This document shows, piece after piece, positions 55,110-63,935 of a stretch of DNA of 64,000 nt. Source of the stretch: Leeia speluncae. GTDB taxonomy: Bacteria > Pseudomonadota > Gammaproteobacteria > Burkholderiales > Leeiaceae. Under the pieces are notes generated by a model. The model was not told the DNA's origin. It was given only the letters and a program-made list of their open reading frames with translations, and did not search any database. The position numbers and the translations under genes were made by a program. The stretch lies in assembly GCF_020564625.1 (NCBI RefSeq), contig NZ_JAJBZT010000001.1, positions 62,001 to 126,000 on the forward strand, given 5' to 3'. Within the stretch, counting starts at the first letter, position 1, and each line of letters begins with the position of its first letter.

Positions 55110-55502
55110 ATGTCTAGTCAAATGGAAAAAATACTTGGTGGTCCGATTGGATTTGAGAAGGTAATACCAGGAACAGTTGTCAGGGAAGGAAAGGAGATTG
55201 TTTACTTCTCCGACGACGGCACATCGGATTTCCTCACTCAGTTCAATAGACTAACAAAAGATGTTAGCCCACGACATGCGAAGCAAGGGGGGAGGACATC
55301 GCAAGGTTGCCGTCTTTGGTTGCCAGATGGAACCCTCTTTCATCCAGTCGGCTACCACGGGGACGTTGATGGGTGGCGCAAGGACATTGAGTGTGGTGCG
55401 CGCCAACTTAATTTGCTGCTTGCAAGAGTAGATGGTGATCGGATCGTTGTTTCAGATGGACGATCATTTGCTTTAGCCGACTGCAAAGTTGCGTTTGATT
55501 GA
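55110..55502 (+). CDS. Unknown protein, 130 aa
   Basis: Not recognised. The protein is soluble and of mixed composition, with LGGPIGFEKVIPGTVVREGK at the start and a CRLWLPDGTLFHPVGYHGDV segment. It has no signal peptide or membrane helix. The ribosome site before the ATG is poor. It is the first of several odd genes after nrdB, in a stretch whose codon use and layout differ from the core genes. It could be a transferred immunity-type protein, but nothing in the sequence proves this. Confidence 0.5.
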   Translation: MSSQMEKILGGPIGFEKVIPGTVVREGKEIVYFSDDGTSDFLTQFNRLTKDVSPRHAKQGGRTSQGCRLWLPDGTLFHPVGYHGDVDGWRKDIECGARQLNLLLARVDGDRIVVSDGRSFALADCKVAFD

Positions 55503-55559
55503 TATTGCCATCGCCTTTGCGGGCGGAGCAACTTAATAAATTGTGCCAAATCGTAGCGC

Positions 55560-55925
55560 TTGGACGGATCTAGTTCTAGTCGGCAACAAGCCCATAGGGG
55601 AGATACCCTGGATCAAGAAGCTCTTAGGAAAAGCGCAGAGAATCTAGAGTTGCTACTTCAGCGATATGCGGCTCTTAGTGATGACGCAGCTCTGTTGTTG
55701 GCTGCTTTGCGCAGACTCTTGCTTGATGCGAAGACAGGCGCGATAAGTTCGCCTGTCGATTGGCAAGCTGTGCCGGGCGACTATTTATTCGACGAAGGGC
55801 AGTTGCGTAAATACCTAGGTCTTGAAAGTGCTTACGCTAGATTCAAAATCGAAATAACAGGGGGTGAAACTCCTGCGTTAAGGATGTTTCGGGAGCAGAT
55901 GGAGGTCGGGAAACTGGAGCGATAG
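55560..55925 (+). CDS. Unknown helical protein, 121 aa
   Basis: Not recognised. The frame opens at a TTG (55560) with no clear ribosome site, so the true start is uncertain and the gene may be a remnant. A helical region LEQEALRKSAENLELLLQRY-like (residues about 18-60) is followed by VDWQAVPGDYLFDEGQLRKYLGL. It lies 57 nt after the 130-aa unknown gene and could form a pair with it. Confidence 0.4.
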   Translation: MDGSSSSRQQAHRGDTLDQEALRKSAENLELLLQRYAALSDDAALLLAALRRLLLDAKTGAISSPVDWQAVPGDYLFDEGQLRKYLGLESAYARFKIEITGGETPALRMFREQMEVGKLER

Positions 55926-56044
55926 AGAGTGTTACGGGTTCACGATCTGCTGTTTAACTGACAACTGGACGTAACCTGTGTAGCTTCAATACGTCAACGC
56001 AACGCCTTATCAATAATCTGTTGCGGTGTTTTCATTGTTATAGC

Positions 56045-56125
56045 GAGGGAGGATTGGCCAATGTACGATGAGGTGTTATCGCTGGAGACTTTGAAGGTCG
56101 CTGCGAAATAATGGGCTGACAACAA
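56045..56125 (+). repeat. Diverged repeat copy A
   Basis: Shares GAGGGA, ATGTACGAT, CGAAATA and GCTGACAA-like blocks in the same order and similar spacing with 56464-56545, on the other side of the ribbon-helix-helix gene. Elsewhere in 55926-56177 nothing else is seen. Confidence 0.35.
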
Positions 56126-56177
56126 AACTGGAGTTTGAGCCTCTGTACTTAATTAGCAACTTGTTCCTGTTTTTCCC

Positions 56178-56396
56178 TTAAAGACCTATCACACTTCCTA
56201 CGACTTCTAGTCGATGCTCGTTTCCATTTTCTCTGACAATCCCAAGCGAATTCCCACGTTGTTTTAGCGAGTCAGCAACGGCTAGTAGCGCAAACGCCTT
56301 ACGCATGGCCTCTGCTTTGGTGATGCCGTTCCGGTTGGCTATGTCTGTTAGCTTTTGATCAATCTCATGAGATAAATTGATAGTCAGTCTACTCAT
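56178..56396 (-). CDS. Ribbon-helix-helix (CopG/Arc-like) DNA-binding protein
   Basis: A 72-aa protein. The start taken is ATG at 56394-56396, with GGAG at 6 nt (MSRLTINLSHEIDQKLTDIA). The pattern of one beta strand (RLTINLS) and two helices with NGITKAEAMRKAFALL is the ribbon-helix-helix fold of many antitoxins. No toxin gene is adjacent, so it is either an orphan antitoxin or a small regulator. It is flanked by two diverged repeats. Confidence 0.65.
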   Translation of the reverse strand: MSRLTINLSHEIDQKLTDIANRNGITKAEAMRKAFALLAVADSLKQRGNSLGIVRENGNEHRLEVVGSVIGL

Positions 56397-56463
56397 GTCA
56401 TTCTCCAAATGAACGTTGTCTATCTGCAATATTACTGTATTTCATGTGAGAGGCACCAAGTCA

Positions 56464-56545
56464 GTGAGGGACTGCCGGTCGATGTACGATAAGGATGACT
56501 CTGTGGTGACGTAGGGCGTTGCAACGAAATAGCCGACAAGCGGAA
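56464..56545 (+). repeat. Diverged repeat copy B
   Basis: Counterpart of copy A at 56045, about 60 percent alike by eye, with the identical ATGTACGAT core. Confidence 0.35.
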
Positions 56546-56607
56546 GCGAGAACTTGAGAAATGAACTTCTAACGCTGAAAGAGTTCAAGTTTTTTATTAA
56601 ATAATAA

Positions 56608-57507
56608 AATTATTTAATCTATATTATCAATTATCAAAATCATCTACATCAGCTAGCTGTAGCAAAGCAAAAATGTATCCAAGGCGATGCTGCTGCGTGC
56701 AAATTGAGAAATCAGCTAGTTACTCTAGATATAGCACGAGACAAAGCTATTGATGACTTTATCCAGACATGCAAACCAGACGACTGTCGGTCTATGCAAG
56801 AATTTCTAGGAAAAATAATCATCCAAGAACAACGAATTGCAGGCTTGCAGGCTAAGGGCGCAACGGGGTGTTCGGTGGTAATGGCTGGATGTACTCCGGA
56901 AATGTACGATCAATTGTTACAGGAGCAAAAATCAGCCTTAGAAGCCACAAAAGGTGAACTGGCTACACTTTACAAATAACTAAATAATGTATCCTACGAG
57001 TATAAAATCGGCGAAGAACCCCTTGTTAATCTGGGTGACAAGGTTACCGAGTTTATCATGTCAGGTGGGGCAACTAGTATTGTTCTCAAGCTTGCTCAGA
57101 AAGGTTTGGTCAGCGAATTATTTTTGATCGAGACAGGATTGAGCTCAAGGGCAATAGGTGGTAGTACGAATATTACACCATCCATAGGTAAGACATCTGT
57201 CTACGTGTCGTACATAGAGGATGGTACGATTCAATTTATAGGTATTACTGATGATTTGCCATCAAGAGCAGTGGCACGCCTCTCACAGAAAGGTATTTCT
57301 ATTTCTGCAATTCCAGGTCTGCAGAATATATCAAGGGCAGATGCTCGGGCTGTCGAACAAACGCTAATTGAATATTATGGGCTAGGTAAAAATGGTGGAG
57401 CATTGCTTAACAAGATAAATAGTATTGCTGTTACAAATCCAATTTATAGTAATTCAATACAGCGAGGTCGAGCGTTGTTAAGATCAATCGGTTATCAATG
57501 GTTTTAG
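56608..57507 (+). pseudogene. Start-less CdiA-type C-terminal toxin fragment (GIY-YIG-like) with an in-frame stop
   Basis: Two open stretches (to 56979 and from 56980) lie in one phase and are separated only by a TAA at 56977-56979; no good start codon precedes them. The first part (LHQLAVAKQKCIQGDAAACK, then cysteine-bearing helices) resembles the pre-toxin region of large filamentous-haemagglutinin/CdiA proteins. The last 110 residues look like a GIY-YIG nuclease: SVYVSY, FIGITDD, an arginine, the AVEQTLIEYYG glutamate and LLNKIN asparagine are all present. The GKNGGALLNKINSIA segment is common in CDI toxins. An immunity gene overlaps its end by 10 nt. Likely an orphan toxin tail broken by one mutation. 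Confidence 0.65.
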
Positions 57508-57962
57508 ACATGTTAAAAGCAGGCGATACATTTTCAATTGAAACTGATTCAGGGGTCGGTTACTTTCAGTTTATTAAAATTAACAAAACATATGGCAGCT
57601 TAATTCGCGTCGTGCCAGGTGTATTTCCTTTTGATGATTGTTTTTCTCCTGATCGTTTACAAGTTGAAAGTAATTTTTGGTGCTTTTTCCCTGTTTCAGC
57701 TTGCTTGAAAAAAAATCTTATAAGTAAAGTTGGATGTTATCCAATTCCTGAACATGCTGTAGTACCATTTTTCAGGCATGGAGTTGTAAATCAATCTACC
57801 AAAAAGGTGGATACTTGGTGGCTTTGGAATGGAGAGCAAGAGTGGATGGTTGGTGAGTTAAATAATGAGCAAAGGAGACTTCCTATTCTGGGTGTTTGGA
57901 ATGATTCTCTTTTGAGAAACAGGCTTGAGGCCGGCTGGCTTCCTGAGCTGGATATCTGGTGA
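57498..57962 (+). CDS. Immunity protein (Imm26-like) for the adjacent toxin tail
   Basis: A 154-aa cytosolic protein. The start ATG at 57498 overlaps the toxin stop; ATG 57510 is an alternative. MLKAGDTFSIETDSGVGYFQFIKI and TWWLWNGEQEWMVGEL, with the end VWNDSLLRNRLEAGWLPE, resemble Imm26-type immunity proteins of polymorphic toxin loci (recalled pattern, not searched). It would bind and neutralise the GIY-YIG-like toxin. It appears intact although the toxin gene is interrupted. Confidence 0.6.
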   Translation: MVLDMLKAGDTFSIETDSGVGYFQFIKINKTYGSLIRVVPGVFPFDDCFSPDRLQVESNFWCFFPVSACLKKNLISKVGCYPIPEHAVVPFFRHGVVNQSTKKVDTWWLWNGEQEWMVGELNNEQRRLPILGVWNDSLLRNRLEAGWLPELDIW

Positions 57963-58034
57963 AGTTAATCAGTTGTAAAGACAGGCGCTATTTCTGGTGT
58001 GCGGGTGCTTGGGCTAACTCAAACCACCCTCCTT

Positions 58035-58043
58035 GGGGGGGGG
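58035..58043 (+). repeat. G9 homopolymer tract
   Basis: Nine consecutive G in a region without a convincing gene (57963-58204). A possible slippage site or sequencing-sensitive spot. Confidence 0.8.
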
Positions 58044-58204
58044 CTCTTAATCGCATCATGCGACGCCCAGAAAACAACGTTGCCGACAATTACCGTGTGT
58101 TGCTTGCAAAAAATAGCCCTAACATGGTTCTCAACCTCGCTCCTTTCAGTCGCTGGAAGCTGCGCGATAAGGCCGCGCAGCGCCGGTTAGCCCTGGGTTA
58201 GGCC

Positions 58205-58494
58205 ATGCAGAACAAGTGTAAATCCACGCGACGGAAGATCCCAGGCAAGGAAGTGTGGTCCGGATACGAAACCGATCTCGACGTTCCCTATCTACACAAG
58301 TGATTCTTCGGAAAGTCCATTGATGAAGTCATCCAGTACTTTCGATGCAATTTCATTGAGCGCATGGACGAACTTCTGCATGCCCCAAGCCTGTCTTCCA
58401 GTACTACGTCCACGCTTTTGGTCAGTACTTGATGTCCCCCGACGCCAAGGGCGAATCTGCAATTTATTGGCACATAAATAAAAAGTGGATCTAG
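58205..58494 (+). pseudogene. Decayed gene with one stop and one frameshift
   Basis: From ATG 58205 the frame reads KVWSGYETDLDVPYLHK-like sequence to a TGA at 58301-58303, then continues in phase as FFGKSIDEVIQYFRCNFIERMDELLHAP. At about 58375 one base is missing, and the next phase continues as KPVFQYYVHAFGQYLMSPDA before a TAG at 58492. Joined, the pieces resemble a conserved small cytosolic protein family with the FGKS..EV..YF and FQYYVHAF..Y motifs; I do not know its name or function. The C-terminus is also truncated. Confidence 0.55.
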
Positions 58495-58618
58495 GCAAGT
58501 TTCCTTGCTTAGGTCCACTCACCTAAAGGGTTGTTTTTTGCGGTTGGGTTCTAGAGAAATCGTTTGCTTTCGGTATTCTCTTCTTCCATTAATGAATGTG
58601 GTGAACTCTAGCGCTTAA

Positions 58619-60574
58619 TTAAACCTTAAATCTACCTACTAGGGCCTTTAGGTTATCTGCCAGCGTTTCTAATCTGGCAGCATTTCCATGAGCATGTTCA
58701 GAAACTTCTGCGACCCGATTCGCCTCCTCGTGTAATTGCCCCATATTATGGTCAATATTATTTGCAGCTTGATTTTGCTCTTGGGCTGCAGTGGCAATTC
58801 GAATGTTCATATCTCGAATGTGTGCAACGGCTTCTAGGATTTCCCCAAAGTTTGAGGTGACTTTTTCAATAGATGAAAAGACTGTGTCAGAGGTTTCACG
58901 GCTTGCGCTCATGGTTATTACAACCTGCTGTGTGCCACTGGTTAAGCGATCAAGCATCGTTTTAATTTCTAGCGTAGAAGAGGCGGTACGTTCAGCTAAT
59001 TTACGAACCTCATCAGCTACTACCGCAAAACCTCTTCCTTGTTCTCCTGCTCTTGCTGCTTCAATGGCGGCATTAAGCGCTAGTAAATTGGTTTGTTCAG
59101 CTAAATTCTGGATAGTACCTAGAATTTGTGAAATGTCTTGGCTGTTTTGATCTAGACGACTAATCACATCCGCTGCTTGTCGAATCTCTTGGTTGAGTCG
59201 ACTGACTTGTGACACTGCATTTCCGATGAGCGCTTCACCTGCGTGAGCATATTGGCTGCCACTATCCGCCGCACTTGCCGCTTGATTACACGCCTGTGCC
59301 ACGTCATGAGATGATGAGGCGACTTCATGGCAGGCCGACTTGGTTTGATCTACTGCGGCGCTTTGGCGTCTGGCATTGTTCGCCATATCACCCGAAACTT
59401 TAGATGTATCGGCAGAAACTTGTTTGACTTCACTAGCCGTTTGACTAATTTGACTAACGAGCGTGCGAATAGATGCTAGAAACTGATTAAACAGTGATGC
59501 AAGTTCTGCTGTTTCATCGTTACCTTTTACAGGAAGGGTTTTGGTCAGGTCTCCCTCTCCCTGAGCCATTTCTCGAAGCCCCTGTGATACGCGCTGAATA
59601 GGTTTAACAATCAACCCTGCAAATCCATAGCCAGCAAGTCCAAACAGGATGGCTAGTACAGCCGTTGCAACTAGCATGATCAATGTGACTTTGTTTGCGG
59701 CCGCATACACTTCACTCTCTTTGGTGAGGCCGATAAAACGCCATCCTAACTTAGGTGATTGATAGATATTCGCCATATAGGCAGTGCCATCAATTTCAAC
59801 ATGTTCCAAATTTGTGGTGCTATTAGCTAACACTTGATAGGCGCCACCAAGTTCGGCTAGCTTTTTAAAGTTACTAGCAGGTTTAGATGGATCTACTAGA
59901 ACTGTGCCGCTGTTCTCCACCATCATCAAATAACCGCTGTCTCCAATCTTGATGCGCTTTACCACATCGGTCAGTTTCTTCATGGAGACATCAATGCCAA
60001 TCGCTCCAGAGTTTGTACCTAATGTCGTATCCAGGCTCTGGACTGTACTTACAATCACTGCATCGTCAGGAGCCCAATAATACGCCTCTGTCATTACTAG
60101 CTTGCCAGGCTCTTTCATTGCACTCTCATACCAAGGCCGTTTGCGCGGGTCATAGTTCTTCATGACTTTACCTTTGGGCCACTGAATGAATCCACCCTCT
60201 TTATTACCGGTATAGATATATGCATAGGCCGGATGGGTGCTGCCGAACTGGTCGAATAGTTTAAATATGTCACTCTCAACGCCGCCATTGGTGTCAGGCG
60301 TCATTTCATTTCCGGGGTTGTCTAAATACTTCGTTACCGACCCATCCATCGAATGGACATTGGGGTGTTTAGCAAAGAAACGAACATTTTCCCCTATATC
60401 ATTAAAGTACTGAGTAAAAGCGGTATCAACTTGTCGGATTTCTCTTGTGCTAGAGTCCACAAAATTGTCGATGGCTTGTTGGCGCAGACTCGAAATTGCA
60501 AAGCCAGAAATGAGTAGTACAGGTAAAGTAGCGATTCCAACGAAACAAATTGCTAGGCGAGTTTTAATTTTCAT
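58619..60574 (-). CDS. Methyl-accepting chemotaxis protein with dCache sensor domain
   Basis: Inner-membrane chemoreceptor, 651 aa. First membrane helix at about 8-30. A large periplasmic double-Cache region (about 35-285) contains the typical [32 protein letters not shown] and [26 protein letters not shown] segments, the dCache_1 pattern used for amino acids and other small ligands. A second membrane helix ([22 protein letters not shown]), HAMP and a signalling hairpin with [18 protein letters not shown] and [18 protein letters not shown] follow. No CheR-binding pentapeptide. The gap upstream (60575-61040) has no gene. Confidence 0.93.
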   Translation of the reverse strand: MKIKTRLAICFVGIATLPVLLISGFAISSLRQQAIDNFVDSSTREIRQVDTAFTQYFNDIGENVRFFAKHPNVHSMDGSVTKYLDNPGNEMTPDTNGGVESDIFKLFDQFGSTHPAYAYIYTGNKEGGFIQWPKGKVMKNYDPRKRPWYESAMKEPGKLVMTEAYYWAPDDAVIVSTVQSLDTTLGTNSGAIGIDVSMKKLTDVVKRIKIGDSGYLMMVENSGTVLVDPSKPASNFKKLAELGGAYQVLANSTTNLEHVEIDGTAYMANIYQSPKLGWRFIGLTKESEVYAAANKVTLIMLVATAVLAILFGLAGYGFAGLIVKPIQRVSQGLREMAQGEGDLTKTLPVKGNDETAELASLFNQFLASIRTLVSQISQTASEVKQVSADTSKVSGDMANNARRQSAAVDQTKSACHEVASSSHDVAQACNQAASAADSGSQYAHAGEALIGNAVSQVSRLNQEIRQAADVISRLDQNSQDISQILGTIQNLAEQTNLLALNAAIEAARAGEQGRGFAVVADEVRKLAERTASSTLEIKTMLDRLTSGTQQVVITMSASRETSDTVFSSIEKVTSNFGEILEAVAHIRDMNIRIATAAQEQNQAANNIDHNMGQLHEEANRVAEVSEHAHGNAARLETLADNLKALVGRFKV

Positions 60575-61005
60575 GTGTGCCTCCTCTGTGAAACTTCGTG
60601 TCTCTCAAACGACTGCCGAAATTGCTCAAACACCCTGAGATGTAGTCAGATTGTAGTCTGAATAGATGCAGCCGTCAGTACGAAGAGTTTAAAAGCAAAC
60701 GAGAAATGTGACTGGTAAATATTCGTATATTTTTTTTCAATTTTAGTATGGCTGAAATCTTTAAAATATGTGTTTTAGTTGCCGAGGCTCTATGGCCCAC
60801 TGCAAACTAATGAACGCTGTAGAAATCACTTATGCTATTGATTAATAAATGATTTAAGAATTTTTGCCTGAAATGAAGGCGAACGGCTTAACGTGATCCA
60901 TAAACTTCCTTCATCCTCCTATTGGCTCTACGTATTCGGGAAGGTAGATGCATTGCTTTCAGGCTGCCGCCGATTGAAATTCTGGGTTGTAACTTAGATA
61001 AGTGA

Positions 61006-61040
61006 AAAGGGGTTTCTGAGAGTAGAAGCCCCTTTTTATT
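61006..61040. terminator. Bidirectional terminator beside the unknown gene
   Basis: AAAGGGGTTTCT (61006-61017) pairs with AGAAGCCCCTTT (61024-61035) with one G-U pair, followed by TTATTTT. It lies directly after the minus-strand gene ending at 61041. The rest of 60575-61005 shows no gene or strong site. Confidence 0.75.
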
Positions 61041-61814
61041 TTAAGCGTCAATAAATACTGAGGTACTGTTCTTACTTGCCAGAGCGGCAATGGAGAAGAA
61101 TTGTTTTAACTCGAATATAGTTTGATCATCATCTTCATGTGGAGTGTTGGACAAGTCATCTATGTTTTCTTCATTTTCATCTAAAACGCCGAGAAAATAT
61201 GCACTTAATTTGGTGTGCGATGGAGGAAGGTCACCTAGCGTAAATAGCATATGAAAAATTTGGCTTGATGTGATTGTTCTCTTCCAAACTTTAAATCGAG
61301 GCCAGTGGCGTTTAACTGATGACGCTGATTCAAATAAAGCTCCACGCTTCCTTGATTCATCAACTTCTACACCATCGTAGTGAAAATCACTTAGCGCTTT
61401 TAATAACTTTAATCCGCGTTTGGTGTTTAGATCTGATGGTAGTTTAGAAACTAGCCACTCTTCCGCCTTTTGTGAGATAGGATAGTGAATACTACCTCCA
61501 CAACCAAAATCTGTTGATCGAACATTCCACTTACAGTTAGTGCAATGTTTTGCAAGCTCTTCTAATGGAGCAGCTTCCGCAAGACAGTCCGATATTTTCA
61601 TCTCAACCACGGTATAGTTGCCTGGTTCTCCAACGGCCATTAAGAAGCTCCACTCGCTTTCTGGTTTGTTTCGTGTTTCCTCTGTTGGATTATTCCTCAT
61701 TAAATTTAGCGTATGCAAACCTCGAGACTTCGCATTCTCCATTCGAAGAAGATCTTCATTGGAAACGGCTTCTCTCACCTTGCAAGGAAAAGACCCATAG
61801 TAAGCTATTGTCAT
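61041..61814 (-). CDS. Unknown cytosolic protein, 257 aa
   Basis: Not recognised. Three closely spaced cysteines (HCTNCKWN, then DFGCGGSIHYP at about residues 90-110) look like a possible metal-binding knuckle, followed by SQKAEEWLVSKLPSDLNTKRG. The C-terminal 60 residues are acidic (DENEENIDDLSNTPHEDDDQ). No signal peptide or membrane helix. The ATG at 61814 is chosen by frame only; its ribosome site is weak. It stands alone among accessory genes. Confidence 0.65.
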   Translation of the reverse strand: MTIAYYGSFPCKVREAVSNEDLLRMENAKSRGLHTLNLMRNNPTEETRNKPESEWSFLMAVGEPGNYTVVEMKISDCLAEAAPLEELAKHCTNCKWNVRSTDFGCGGSIHYPISQKAEEWLVSKLPSDLNTKRGLKLLKALSDFHYDGVEVDESRKRGALFESASSVKRHWPRFKVWKRTITSSQIFHMLFTLGDLPPSHTKLSAYFLGVLDENEENIDDLSNTPHEDDDQTIFELKQFFSIAALASKNSTSVFIDA

Positions 61815-62026
61815 TTTATTGCTGTCCTGTTGAGTTTTAATGTGAATGGCAAATTCATGAATGGTAAAAGTTTATTGGTAACTGAGAGCATGACCAGCGA
61901 TTGAGAAGATGAATCTAGGTAAGCCTAATAAAAGTATTGAGTGACTTGCCCGGTTGTATGAAATTGGCCATCCCTAATCTAAATGGCCAATTTCATTAGG
62001 TTGCTTTCTCAAGCTTCCCAGTTCTA

Positions 62027-62902
62027 TCAATACTCTGACGAAATCTCCGGGCACTTCACTTTGTTGGCGGGTTTCACTTCTTTGGCTTGAAAACTGCTAT
62101 CTAACATCCACGCACTAGTTCGGTGGCTTTGCATGTTATTGCCTTGTTGGCGAGAGACGTTAATTGCAATCACGTTGTTTAATTTGCCAGATGTGCAGCC
62201 AGCCTGAAACAAGATGCCTTCATTTGCTGCTAGCTTAGGTAGCGGAATATTCACCATGTTTACAGGTGATTTGGCCTGATCATTTGCAGACATGGCGGCG
62301 TAGTTGCTGCTGACATCAATAATGAAAGCTGCTTGCGCATACTTTTCGATTTGCGCTAGCTTTGGGTCTCCCGCCATTGGTTTGGCCATGGCGGTGATAT
62401 TTTTACCTGCAACGGTAAAGACTTGCAGGTCCATCCAGTGGTTGAGTAACTCTTTACGGCTAGGTAGGTTTCCAGTTGTCGCTGCGCTGGCGGTAGTTTT
62501 GCTGTTGCTGCTTTCGTTTGCTGCGCTGTCTGCCCCATTTGCCGGTTTGTAGAGGCCATCAAATGGAACGTCGCCCCATGAGCCGCTACATCCTTCTACG
62601 TGTAGCTTCATGCCGCCAGAGGCGCGTTTTAGGGTCATGCTGCAGCGGCCTTCGCTAAAATCCCAACCACCAGGCGCATCTGCCAATTTACCTTCGCCTG
62701 ATCCACTGCGTAGATTGCCTGCTTTCCCTTTTTGCATCACTTCTAAGGTGAATTTTCCATTTGGTTGAATGGTTAATTCCCGTTCAAATTGTTGATCGGT
62801 TCCGCTATAAACACCCTGTTTTGGATAAGGCGAATATTCTGCGGCATTTGCAAGGCTAGCAAATGCAGCGCTGAGGATGACCGTAATGGCAATGGATTTC
62901 AT
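62027..62902 (-). CDS. Unknown exported protein, 291 aa
   Basis: The start taken is ATG at 62900-62902, which begins a signal peptide (MKSIAITVILSAAFASLANA). The first half (about 25-130) is a small beta-rich domain (GVYSGTDQQFERELTIQPNGKFTLEV, then FSEGRCSMTLKRASGGMKLHVEGCSGSWG) with a cysteine pair that may form a disulphide. A Ser/Thr/Ala-rich linker (about 130-150) leads to a second domain of unknown type. Periplasmic or outer-membrane location expected; function unknown. Confidence 0.7.
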   Translation of the reverse strand: MKSIAITVILSAAFASLANAAEYSPYPKQGVYSGTDQQFERELTIQPNGKFTLEVMQKGKAGNLRSGSGEGKLADAPGGWDFSEGRCSMTLKRASGGMKLHVEGCSGSWGDVPFDGLYKPANGADSAANESSNSKTTASAATTGNLPSRKELLNHWMDLQVFTVAGKNITAMAKPMAGDPKLAQIEKYAQAAFIIDVSSNYAAMSANDQAKSPVNMVNIPLPKLAANEGILFQAGCTSGKLNNVIAINVSRQQGNNMQSHRTSAWMLDSSFQAKEVKPANKVKCPEISSEY

Positions 62903-63250
62903 GTTGTTCTCAATTGTTGTGGTTTTATGCAGAAAGCATTCTACCTTACAATCAATTGGCATATTGACAAATATTTACAAGTGGAGGGTGACTACTATTT
63001 GTGATCGTACACATTGGGATTGTCGTATTCACAAACACCGTCGATTTTTTGGAAATGAAATACTAGAGTTCATCATTTAGCTTACGAAAAACATGTATCA
63101 AAAAAGTGTAAATTGCTTGTTACATTTTCTATTGAATCTTTACAGTTTCATTCCCCATGGTTTGTCTACGGTTGTTAAACCCCGCTCGTTTTATAGAATA
63201 AGTAGGTAAATATCGTGCCTGCTACATTCGGTAAAACAAGGGGAAATGCC
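62903..63250. other. Intergenic region without recognisable gene
   Basis: 348 nt between divergent exported-protein genes. It is AT-rich, with a small inverted repeat (TGTAA/TTACA near 63108-63125). No clear promoter hexamers can be fixed. Confidence 0.5.
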
Positions 63251-63580
63251 ATGAAAATTCGTCAATTATCTGTGATTGTGCTAGGTCTATTAACTGCGTC
63301 TGCCATGGTGTCTGTAAATGCGGCAGATGGTCAGTGGGCCAAAAAGCATCCTCGTCGTGCAGAAGTGAATGCGCAGTTGAAAGAACAAAATAAGGCGATT
63401 CACCACGAAGTAAAAACTGGTGAAATGACGAAGGTAAAAGCCAAGAAATTACATCAACAAAACCACCATATTCGTAAAGAAGAACAGGCAATGGCAAAAG
63501 TAAATGGTGGGCATATTACAAAGGCTCAGCAAAAAGTTTTACATCACCAAGCGAACAAAGTGCAGAAAAAAATCTCTTAA
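63251..63580 (+). CDS. Small exported Lys/His-rich protein
   Basis: 109 aa. The ATG at 63251 has AAGGGGAAA upstream and begins a signal peptide (MKIRQLSVIVLGLLTASAMVSVNA). The mature part is strongly basic, helical and repetitive, with QLKEQNKAIHHEVKTGEMTK, KLHQQNHHIRKEEQAMAK and KAQQKVLHHQANKVQKKIS: repeating helix-turn units of about 25 residues with many histidines. Such proteins are common in the periplasm of this group; a metal- or stress-related role is only a guess. Confidence 0.75.
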   Translation: MKIRQLSVIVLGLLTASAMVSVNAADGQWAKKHPRRAEVNAQLKEQNKAIHHEVKTGEMTKVKAKKLHQQNHHIRKEEQAMAKVNGGHITKAQQKVLHHQANKVQKKIS

Positions 63581-63668
63581 CAAGGGTGATTTAACGATGT
63601 AGTGGATTTTCTTCTACGCAACCGATGTCCCAAACTGACTTCGGTTGCGAATGCGGTGAGGTATAAAA

Positions 63669-63935
63669 ATGAAAATGGATGATTTATTTACAAACGCAAA
63701 TTTAAGCGACCGAGCAAAAGCGGCGATTGCATTACAAGTACCAGATAGCGGAGAGGCGTGGTTGGATGACATGATTCGCCAAGCGATCATTAAAGAAACA
63801 GCCAAAGAAGCGATGCAGGCATTTATTAGCAAAAACGATACGGGGCTAAGCATTAACACAGAGAAGGTGTTGGTAAAGTCTTTTCAGATTGCGGATGCGT
63901 TTTTGCAGCAGTTTGAGAAGAAGCGGTTGGGTTAA
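63669..63935 (+). CDS. Unknown small helical protein, 88 aa
   Basis: 88 aa, helical, no signal peptide. The ATG at 63669 follows GAGGTATAAAA. MDDLFTNANLSDRAKAAIALQVPDSGEAWLDDMIRQA and a C-terminal FQIADAFLQQFEKKRLG are the visible segments. No family recognised; the compact size and even codon use suggest a real gene. Confidence 0.6.
   Translation: MKMDDLFTNANLSDRAKAAIALQVPDSGEAWLDDMIRQAIIKETAKEAMQAFISKNDTGLSINTEKVLVKSFQIADAFLQQFEKKRLG

Noticed and set aside
57959-58201. 80-codon plus-strand open frame after the immunity gene
   Set aside because: It crosses a G9 tract, has no ribosome site, and its composition looks like translated spacer. It may be a fragment of an intergenic repeat, but no homology can be shown here.
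60898-61000. Short frame (34 codons, GTG start) before the terminator
   Set aside because: No ribosome site, no similarity recognised and too short to support.
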